A stretch of DNA of 64,000 bases from contig NZ_ANAH02000049.1 of assembly GCF_000335475.2 (NCBI RefSeq), positions 21,344 through 85,343 on the forward strand, given 5' to 3'. The first letter of the stretch is position 1. Each line of letters begins with the position of its first letter. The stretch is from Cystobacter fuscus DSM 2262 (lineage in GTDB: Bacteria > Myxococcota > Myxococcia > Myxococcales > Myxococcaceae). Of the stretch, positions 29,717 through 37,035 are shown piece by piece. Made by a program: the position numbers and the translations under genes. Under the pieces are notes generated by a model. That model was not told the DNA's origin. It saw only the letters and a program-made list of their open reading frames with translations, and did no database searches.

Positions 29717-30542
29717 CTTCCCTCTGCCTTGAATGGCGCACAAACGGAACAAACCGTTTTCACCGTGAGCGCCGGAACCGACGAAGGGAGCGATTCGAAA
29801 TTCAAACGTCTATACACAAACGCGCCACCAGGTCTTCTCGAGCGACTGGAGACGGCGAATGCTGAACGAAGTGAGGGTTGGAGACGTGTGCACGTCGAAG
29901 CTCCAGAGAGGTGGATGGAGCCGGCGGCTCCCAGTTCCCCTTATAACGGCAGAAGGCCGCGGGCTGTTCCCAGCGCGCGCCCGGAGGCCACGGCCCGAGC
30001 GTCACTACCGGCACGCTGAAACGGAAGAGCTCTGCCCAGGCCGCCATGTCTCACTCCTCGCGCTCGACGAGCACGTTGTCCACGCGCCCCGCGCGCCTGA
30101 CGCGCGCCGGCACCGGGCCGTCCTCCTGCTGGCCGAGCCTCATCTTGGGCAGTCGCGTGCCCTGGGGCGAGGAGCAGGCATCGGAGCGGCGTCCAGGTGG
30201 GATGGGGCCCCTCTCGAGGATGAAGGCCGAAGCCGAGGGGCTGGTCGCCCAGGCCGCGACGCGGCACCGAGGTCCGAGAGTGCCGCGCTCCATCTGGGTT
30301 GCCGCTGGTGGCCGTGGTACTCGTCTCCGCCGCCGGGCAACGGCTGAGCTGGCACGAGAGCGCAGCGCGACACCTGCGCGCGTTGCGCCAGCACCCACGT
30401 GCCGCCGTCCGTACCGCGGCCTACGCCACCGTCACCGCGAGCGAGTAGGCCCTCCACGTCCTGCGACACGGGGGGCTGCATCACCAGTCAGGGCGTCTAC
30501 ACCGCGCCCTCGCGTCCGGGCACCTTCACCTACGTCCCAAGC
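29717..30542. other. Decayed intergenic stretch
   Basis: About 820 bp without an intact gene. The part at 29717-29860 is A+T-richer and should hold the promoter of the RCC1 gene. On the plus strand a frame ending at TAG 30446-30448 encodes a plausible hydrophobic-then-basic tail (PLVAVVLVSAAGQRLSW and on), but no start can be traced. On the minus strand two short frames abut at 30047-30051. An Ig-domain remnant follows at 30466. I read this as remains of several genes. Confidence 0.5.
30466..30537 (+). pseudogene. Fragment of an Ig-like repeat domain
   Basis: The plus strand encodes GCITSQGVYTAPSRPGTF, the hallmark of the Ig repeats in the lipoprotein at 25426-26721. About 37 bp around GGCGTCTACACCGCGCCC are essentially the same as 26139-26181. 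The fragment has no start or continuation and stops 5 bp before the end of the opposing 1218-aa gene. Confidence 0.7.
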
Positions 30543-33500
30543 TCACCAATAGGTCCAGTAGAACGTCCGCTTGTACTCCTCGAAGTCGGACACGTAGATG
30601 GCGCCGCAGACCAGCAGGCGGATCCCGGTGAAGAACCGAGAGCCACCGAGCACCACGCCTCCGATCGTGATCAATCCCGCCTTGTTCGCGGTCTGCGCCG
30701 CGATCTCCTCCGCCGAGCCTGGCTCCACGGGCAGTTCGGTTCCGAAGTCGATCAGGACCTGACCGAGCAAGGCGATGGCGTTCTCGGCGGCGAGCGAGCC
30801 CATCAGATAGGGATGTCCCCCTATCGCGGCCCGGTAGATGAGCAACCCGAAGAGGCCAACCGTGTTCACCACGAGTTGGAGGACCACCTTGACGCCGGTG
30901 ATGACCGCGGAGATCTCCTTGCGGCCCGTCAGTGCCTTGAAGGACACGACGGCGGCATCGAACAGCAGGTCCGCCACGGAGAAGCCCCACATCAACCAAT
31001 TGCCGATCCGCTCAAGGGGGGGTCCCTCGGAAGGTGGCGCGAAGTAGGTATTCAGGGGGAACGCGAAGAGGGCGGTGAGCGTCCGGCCCAGCAACTCGAA
31101 GAGTTGCATGCCCGCCTCGAGCGTCGTCGGCAACTGGGCCGGGTCCGCGAGTACGCTGTAGCGCGAGCGGATGACGTTCGACAGGTCGGTGAGTCCCGTG
31201 AGGATGAAGCCGGCGACCCCCGCCCCCCAGAAGCCGAAATGGAGCCGGAAGTTGTCACTCGCCTCGTCCGCATTCGCCAGCGCATGCGCCGGCTCGTCCA
31301 CCAGCGGCGTCTTGCCCGTCAATGCGCGACCGAGCACCGATACGGCCACCGCGGGACCGATCAGGAAGGCGGTGCCAAGGGTGAACTTCCTGCCAGGCAT
31401 CAGCACCTTCTCGAAGAGCGGACACAGCAGGGGAACCGCGAAGCGGGTCTCGAGCAGCACCCGCTGCATGGTGGCGAGCAACTCATCCAGCACCACCAGC
31501 AGGGCGTCCGCGATCGCCTGGCCACCGGACAGCACCAGCTCCACCAGCCCTCCGCCGAGCACATCAATGACGTAGCCGAGGGTCAGCTTCCCCTCCTGGG
31601 CCGCCTGCTTCAGGCGCCCGATGGCGTGCTCCACGGTGTCCTTCCACTCCTTGCCGAGCGGAACCAGGCTCTCCTCCGCGACGCGCTGGAGCGTGCGGAA
31701 CACCCCATCCATCAACTCCAGGGCGGGCTTGAAGATGGCGAGCGCATCCGTCGAGTCCCCCGGAAGCAGTTGGGAGGTGCCCCAGGTCATCACCGGGTTC
31801 CTTGTCAACGTGGCCGCTGGCGAGTTCGCGTGCTCACGCTCCTGCTGATGCGCCTTGTCCTTCATGGACTGCAGGCCTATCCCCCGCTGTTCGTCCGAGA
31901 GCTTCTCCAGCTCCCGCCACTTGTCCCGGAGCCCGCCGAAGAACGTGTCCACCTCGCCCTTGGCTTTTCCGAGGCCCTCGCGCATCTGCTGGAGCGTCTG
32001 GCGGGTGTGCTTCTCCAGCGCGTCGTAGACCTCGCGGATGGCGGTGGGATCGAAGACGGCGCCCAGCCAATGCACCACGTCCTCGATGCTGAACCCGAGC
32101 ACGGATTTCATCACCGCATCGAGTGCGTGCAGCGCGTGCTTCGCGGTCTTCACGAGGAGGTTCACCACCCCGTCCACCGTCTCGATGAGGACCTTGAGAC
32201 CCTCGGCGAACGGCTCGATGAACGCCCAGACCACCTTGCCGAGGAAGCTCTCCTTGATGGACTGGATGAGGTTGCCGAACCAGTCACTGAGGAAATGGAG
32301 GGGACCGTTGGCGGCCTGGCGGCGGTGCGTGGCGTCGATGGCCTCCTGCCCGTGAAGCATCCGCACCGTGCCCCCCGTGAGATCGAGGGCGAGCGCCTGC
32401 CGCTGGGCGTGCATGGCGCGCAGGCGCCCGGGAGCCACGTGCCGCCGCCCGGGAGTCGTCAGGTAGATGCCATGTTCCGCCAGCGGTTGAACCTGCTGGT
32501 TGGTGGCGAGCCCCCGGAAGGCCAGCGCATCCGCATGCTGTCCCAGTGTCCGCAGGAGCGAGGCGGCGTGCTGGGCGCCTTCCTGGGAGGCGAAGCGTCC
32601 CTTGAGCAGCGGCTGGCCGTCGCGGTCCTTGAGCCCCTGGAGCGTGGCGGCGTCCGCCTGCGCCAGCTTCCGCGTGACGTGCGCGGTGGGATCCAAGGTG
32701 AGCTTCTGGGCCGTCCCGTCGATGGCGAGGGTCACGCGCGGGGTGGAGACCCCGTTGACACGCACACTCAGGGAGAGCACCCCCTTGGCATCCGTCTTCA
32801 GGCTCACCTCTTCGCCGGGCCGGAGGAAGCGGACGTGCCCGTTGATGTCGAGCTGCGCGCCATCCTCGGCGGACACCCGCACGTCGCGCGACTCGACGGG
32901 CGAGCCATCCGGATGGCGGAGCGCCACACGAGTGAGGTAGCGGTGCGTCTCGTGGCACGTGCCATCGTCCGGCAAGGTGACGCGGTCCTGTTGCCAGAGG
33001 GTGGACTCGCTCTGCCAGAAGTAGCCGTGGTCGCGCGCGTCCTCGGCGGCGGCGAAGAAGTGCTGCACGAGCGGGCCGCGCTCGCGGGCCGCCGCGATGG
33101 CCTCCACCCCCCGCCGCACCACGGTGAGGCCGTTCCACGCCTTGCCATCGTGCGCGGTGTGCCACAGCTCCTTCTCGCTGGTGCGAGCATAGAGGGCGGG
33201 CAGACCCTGCTCGTCCTGGGCCGTCACCAGGTGGGTGATGGTGGCTCCGGCGCGCATCACCTGGGTGCCACGCGGCCCCCCCTGGGTGGCGAACCAGGCC
33301 TGGTTGGCCGCCTCCCCCTGCTCCTGCGCGGAGAGCAGGTGCACGCCCTGGTCGGAGCCGATGAAGAGGCTGCTCAGCCCCGTGTCCTCGGTGCCCACCG
33401 CCAGGCACGCGGGCACGGTGCCCGTGGGGATGACCCGGGTGAGGGGCACCTCCCCCTCCTCGTCGATGAAGGAGACGAACGCCAGACCCGTCCCCTGGCC

Positions 33501-34199
33501 GTGCTCGTAGAGCACATAGGCTCCGTCACCGATGTCGCTCGTGCCCAGCTTGCAGTCGAGCACGCGCGACCAATCGTGCGGCACACGGAAGGGCAGCACC
33601 CGCGGCTTCTCGCGCGTGGAGAGCAGCATCCGGTGCATCTGGCCCAGCGAGCCCTTCGCCGAACTCGCCACGAAGAGCTCCGGACCGTCCTCGTGCCCGT
33701 TGCCCAGCTCCAGGAAGTGCACGGGTTGCGCCGTGGGTGGCTCCACGGCGAACCACTGCGAGTCCGAGCCATCCCCCTCCAGGTTCGGCGTCCAGTAGAG
33801 GAGCGGCGCGCCCCCATTGAGCGCCGCCGGACGCAGGGCGAGGACGGCGGCGCGGCCCTCGGCGTGCCACTTGACCGCGAAGGCGTCCACCGTCACGGGT
33901 CCGTTGGCGGCCGCGAGCGCCTGTTTCGGCACCACGTCCTGGCGCAGCCAGCCGCTGCGCGACTTCGCATCGCGCCGGGTGGCATGGAGCTGACCGCTCG
34001 TCCCGATGGAGAAGAGCGTCGGCTCTCCGTCCAGGTCCGGCACCAGCATCATGCGCTTGGTGAGGTCCACCACCATCCCGCTCTCGAAGGCCTTGGTGAG
34101 CTGGGAGCAGACGTCGACTTCGAAGGCGCCCCCCGAGTCGTTGCTCCGCGCGAGCCTCGACAAACGGAAGGTGGTTCCACTGTTCAGGTTTCCTCTCAT
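30543..34199 (-). CDS. Large protein of unknown function with N-terminal propeller-like and C-terminal hydrophobic region
   Basis: A 1218-aa protein with no signal peptide. Residues about 30-430 contain recurring short beta units (LFSIGTSGQLHATRRD, LLYWTPNLEGDG, LFIGSDQGVHLLSA, LYARTSEKELWHTAHDG) that suggest a beta-propeller or tectonin-like fold. Residues about 440-530 look Ig-like (VALRHPDGSPVESRDVRVSA). Residues 600-800 are long amphipathic helices. Residues 830-1218 contain several hydrophobic helices (FLIGPAVAVSVLG, VVLQLVVNTVGLFGLLIY). The start codon overlaps the stop of the upstream gene (ATGA), so the two are coupled. Binding head plus helical hydrophobic tail could suit a secreted pore-forming or membrane-inserting protein, but no family is recognised. 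Confidence 0.8.
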   Translation of the reverse strand: MRGNLNSGTTFRLSRLARSNDSGGAFEVDVCSQLTKAFESGMVVDLTKRMMLVPDLDGEPTLFSIGTSGQLHATRRDAKSRSGWLRQDVVPKQALAAANGPVTVDAFAVKWHAEGRAAVLALRPAALNGGAPLLYWTPNLEGDGSDSQWFAVEPPTAQPVHFLELGNGHEDGPELFVASSAKGSLGQMHRMLLSTREKPRVLPFRVPHDWSRVLDCKLGTSDIGDGAYVLYEHGQGTGLAFVSFIDEEGEVPLTRVIPTGTVPACLAVGTEDTGLSSLFIGSDQGVHLLSAQEQGEAANQAWFATQGGPRGTQVMRAGATITHLVTAQDEQGLPALYARTSEKELWHTAHDGKAWNGLTVVRRGVEAIAAARERGPLVQHFFAAAEDARDHGYFWQSESTLWQQDRVTLPDDGTCHETHRYLTRVALRHPDGSPVESRDVRVSAEDGAQLDINGHVRFLRPGEEVSLKTDAKGVLSLSVRVNGVSTPRVTLAIDGTAQKLTLDPTAHVTRKLAQADAATLQGLKDRDGQPLLKGRFASQEGAQHAASLLRTLGQHADALAFRGLATNQQVQPLAEHGIYLTTPGRRHVAPGRLRAMHAQRQALALDLTGGTVRMLHGQEAIDATHRRQAANGPLHFLSDWFGNLIQSIKESFLGKVVWAFIEPFAEGLKVLIETVDGVVNLLVKTAKHALHALDAVMKSVLGFSIEDVVHWLGAVFDPTAIREVYDALEKHTRQTLQQMREGLGKAKGEVDTFFGGLRDKWRELEKLSDEQRGIGLQSMKDKAHQQEREHANSPAATLTRNPVMTWGTSQLLPGDSTDALAIFKPALELMDGVFRTLQRVAEESLVPLGKEWKDTVEHAIGRLKQAAQEGKLTLGYVIDVLGGGLVELVLSGGQAIADALLVVLDELLATMQRVLLETRFAVPLLCPLFEKVLMPGRKFTLGTAFLIGPAVAVSVLGRALTGKTPLVDEPAHALANADEASDNFRLHFGFWGAGVAGFILTGLTDLSNVIRSRYSVLADPAQLPTTLEAGMQLFELLGRTLTALFAFPLNTYFAPPSEGPPLERIGNWLMWGFSVADLLFDAAVVSFKALTGRKEISAVITGVKVVLQLVVNTVGLFGLLIYRAAIGGHPYLMGSLAAENAIALLGQVLIDFGTELPVEPGSAEEIAAQTANKAGLITIGGVVLGGSRFFTGIRLLVCGAIYVSDFEEYKRTFYWTYW

Positions 34200-35749
34200 G
34201 ACCGCTGTCCTTCCAGATTGGACGGTCTCTCGACCGTGTAGTCGAACATCACCTCGACCAGCAGGTTGAGCTGGTCGTCGAACCGGAGATTGCTGAAAGA
34301 GAAGTTGGCGTTGCCGGGCGGAACGAACTCGAACGGCGCGAAGGACGTCACGCTCGACGTCTCCATGCTGTCGGCCATGAACCGGGCCAGATTCTCAATC
34401 TGCGCGCGGGTGGCGGCGATCTTCTCCGCCAGCTTGGGCAGATAACGCAGCGACAACAGCATCTCGATCCAACCCTTCTCGTCGATATGCCGCGGATCGA
34501 AGGGTTGACCGTTCCAGTTGGTGCCCGAGATCTGGAACGTCCGCTTGTCGGCCACCGCGCGCCAGGATCTGGCGTTCTGCGGGGGCGTCTCGAAGCGGAC
34601 CACGCCCGTGTAGTCACTGCGCACCTCGCAGGTGAGCACGTAGGGCTCCTTGCCGCCGATGTCCTGCGACACGCGCAGGCTTGCCACCTTCGTCCAGGAG
34701 AAATCGAAGGAGCGGCGATCCTGGCGCAGGCAGAGCGTGTACTTCCCGCCGAAGATGGGGTGTCCCTCGAGCGAACTCGCCGTCACGGTGGGGGTGCACG
34801 CGAAGACCAGGGACTCGCCGGTGTGGGAGAGCTGTGCGTCCGTCCTGATGGAGAATGCCGGCTTGAGCTGGTTGAGGAAGGCATTGAGCGCGGCCTCGCG
34901 CCCGAGGACGAGAACGCCATCCACTTGAGAGCCCACCGGCCAGGGCTTCTGGAAGGGCGCTGGCACGTCATGGGTGGGGACCGGCCGGCCCTGGGTCGTC
35001 ATGAGCCAGCTGAGCACACGCACCGGCTCGCGCCGCTGAGGGATGGGCTGCTCGTGGGTGGCGAAGGTGACGCCGGTGGGGTGAACGGTGGGCTCCAGCC
35101 CCGGCTTGGGCCTGGCCGGCATCACGCAGAGGAGCGTTGCGTCGAGGTTGTCGCGGCGCAGCTCGATCCACCGGCGCAGGTGCTCGCGCATCGCCGCCTG
35201 CGCCTCCTTTGGCAGCCGAGGGCCGGAGATGAGCACCGACTCCTCATCGAGGAGATTGACGTTCTCCAGATCCAGGTACAGACAGCGATAGTCCAGGTAG
35301 CGCTCGCCCAGCACCTCGAGCTGTGCCTTCAGCTCGGGTGGCACCTGGCCGCCGGCCTTCTGGATACGCTGGGCGAGATCCGAGATGGCGAGCTGGGAGG
35401 TGAACGTCACCACCCAGTCCTTCACCACCACCTCCACCGGCTTCTGCTCCCCAGGATAGGTGAACGTCCCGGAGCCCAACTTGAGCGAGACATCCACCCG
35501 GGTGCCCTTCTGGGGCGTCCACCCGGGGCAGAGCCGCACCCAAGGGGCGAGGAGCTTCACGTCCAGGACCGAGGCCCCACCTGGACCTTCGCTCTTCGCT
35601 GTCCAGGACGCCGGAAGCTTTCCCCGGGCCTGCAAGTAACCCATTGCTCTATTCAGGCAGTCTTCCCGGATGCTCAAGACCAGGTCCACGCCGCCCAAGG
35701 GGCTGGCGCTTCCTGAGACGAGCGCGTGTTTCTCTTCGAGGGGGTTCAT
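34196..35749 (-). CDS. Unknown protein, possibly TULIP-like (P47/OrfX-like)
   Basis: A 517-aa protein from the ATG at 35749; a GTG at 35839 in the same frame would add 30 residues, and neither start has a strong ribosome-binding site. The beginning (VDLVLSIREDCLNRAMGYL), the LKLGSGTFTY strand and VVKDWVVTFTSQL, and a second half with YTLCLRQDRRSFDFSW, recall the repeated lipid-binding TULIP fold of clostridial P47/OrfX proteins. This is a remote resemblance read by eye. No signal peptide or transmembrane segment is present. It overlaps the 1218-aa gene by 4 bp, so the two products are probably made in fixed proportion and may work together. Confidence 0.75.
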   Translation of the reverse strand: MNPLEEKHALVSGSASPLGGVDLVLSIREDCLNRAMGYLQARGKLPASWTAKSEGPGGASVLDVKLLAPWVRLCPGWTPQKGTRVDVSLKLGSGTFTYPGEQKPVEVVVKDWVVTFTSQLAISDLAQRIQKAGGQVPPELKAQLEVLGERYLDYRCLYLDLENVNLLDEESVLISGPRLPKEAQAAMREHLRRWIELRRDNLDATLLCVMPARPKPGLEPTVHPTGVTFATHEQPIPQRREPVRVLSWLMTTQGRPVPTHDVPAPFQKPWPVGSQVDGVLVLGREAALNAFLNQLKPAFSIRTDAQLSHTGESLVFACTPTVTASSLEGHPIFGGKYTLCLRQDRRSFDFSWTKVASLRVSQDIGGKEPYVLTCEVRSDYTGVVRFETPPQNARSWRAVADKRTFQISGTNWNGQPFDPRHIDEKGWIEMLLSLRYLPKLAEKIAATRAQIENLARFMADSMETSSVTSFAPFEFVPPGNANFSFSNLRFDDQLNLLVEVMFDYTVERPSNLEGQRS

Positions 35750-35929
35750 GCGAGTCGATCCGTTTCCATGACGGGAAACGCGACTCAGCAAGGCATGTAC
35801 CAATCGCCCGATTTCGAGCAGTCCCGAGGGACTGGACACTCGAGAACCCCCACTGGGCGTGCATGTCCCGACGTGGCTGCGTCCTCACGGAACGCGGCTG
35901 CGTCCCAGCGGGAAATCCTGGCCCCTCGT

Positions 35930-36082
35930 GCAACATCCTGAGCGCCACCGGGCAGCCCGGCCTCGCGGTCAGCCGGCTGGGCTCCCAGGAGAACGCGGCC
36001 CACCTGCGCAGCCTCTCGAGTGGGTCAAGAAGGCGCCCTTCACCTTGGAGCTGCCCTACAGCCCGGCCCAGAAGTCGGCGTG
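35930..36082 (+). pseudogene. Possible 3' remnant of a decayed gene
   Basis: The 395 bp between the 517-aa gene and the M24 gene contain no intact gene. On the plus strand a coding-like stretch (GLAVSRLGSQENAAHLRSL) shifts frame and continues as EWVKKAPFTLELPYSPAQK to a TGA at about 36080-36082. It reads like a C-terminus with one indel. No family is identified. Confidence 0.3.
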
Positions 36083-36144
36083 AGGACCGTCGGGTCCTCC
36101 CACGGATGTGTCTTGGATTGAGTCCACCCCCCCCCGCGAGGCCC

Positions 36145-36990
36145 TCAGACCGCGGCGTCGCGCAGCCAGGTGGCACCCGTGGGGGTGACCAGCAGGAGCT
36201 CCTCGAACTTGACGGCGTGGTCGCCGAAGGCCAGGTGCGGCTCGACGGCCCACAGGCCGGTCATATCGCCCTGATGGTGTCGCGTCAGGACCTGGCCAGA
36301 GGCGCCTCGGGCGAAGAATTCGAGCAGGGTCTGGGCGCCGCGATGGGCCAGGGCTCGCGCGAGCGGACTGGCGGCCACGTGGTGGACCCGGTGGCCGAGA
36401 AACGAATACGAGGAGGTCTCGTGAATGCCCGAGAGCGAATGGGCCGTGAGCTCTTGATGCACGCGCTGCCAGAGGCGATCCGCGCGGTGTCCCGAGGCGG
36501 CCACCCACCCAGGGATGTCGCGGTAGAGCCGATCCAGGACCGCACGTGCCTCCACGTAGCCGGGGACGGTGCCCCACTGGCCCGCGTAGCTGAAATCGCA
36601 GGCGTAGCCATCGAGGACGGGCGCGAAGTCGAAGATGTAGACGTCGTTCTCGGCCAGCGTCTGTTCCGTGGCACGCAGGTCGAGCCGTGTCGTGAAGTGC
36701 CGGAAGCGCGTGCGCGGACCGAACCACACGAAGGGGCGATGGAAGTAGTGCTCGACGCCGTGGGACGCGAGCCAGTCGCGCATCCAGGCCGCCAGCTCGC
36801 GCTCGGTGATGCCGGTGCGCAGCTGCTTCTCCGTCTCCTGGGCGCAGCGGGTGGCCAGACGCTGGGCCGCGGCGAACCCCCTGAGCTCTTCCGGCATGGG
36901 AACGCGCGCCAGCGGTGGCGTGAGGCGGCTCCAGCCGGGCCAGTAGTCGACGTGCGAGAACAGCCGTCCAATCGTGGGGCCAAGTGCCAT
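36145..36990 (-). CDS. M24-family metallopeptidase
   Basis: A 281-aa protein with the pita-bread fold of the methionine aminopeptidase/prolidase superfamily. The metal ligands can be followed as Asp in FDFAPVLDGYACDFSY (D-x10-D), His in GHRVHHVA, and acidic residues near WAVEPHLAF and VKFEELLLV, ending in TPTGATWLRD. The N-terminal 90 residues contain the ITERELAAWM helix typical of M24. It is shorter than prolidase and lacks a separate N-terminal domain, so substrate class is unclear. Its last 46 bp occur again at 27912. Confidence 0.85.
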   Translation of the reverse strand: MALGPTIGRLFSHVDYWPGWSRLTPPLARVPMPEELRGFAAAQRLATRCAQETEKQLRTGITERELAAWMRDWLASHGVEHYFHRPFVWFGPRTRFRHFTTRLDLRATEQTLAENDVYIFDFAPVLDGYACDFSYAGQWGTVPGYVEARAVLDRLYRDIPGWVAASGHRADRLWQRVHQELTAHSLSGIHETSSYSFLGHRVHHVAASPLARALAHRGAQTLLEFFARGASGQVLTRHHQGDMTGLWAVEPHLAFGDHAVKFEELLLVTPTGATWLRDAAV

Positions 36991-37035
36991 GGCGGGAGAG
37001 AGTAGCGCGGGGGGCGAGGAGCTGGTCCGTCGTTC

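Noticed and set aside
30399..34241. 1280-aa plus-strand open frame
   Set aside because: It is antisense to the 1218-aa gene, with the His/Arg/Gln/Val composition of a shadow frame. Only its first codons (Ig fragment) are meaningful.
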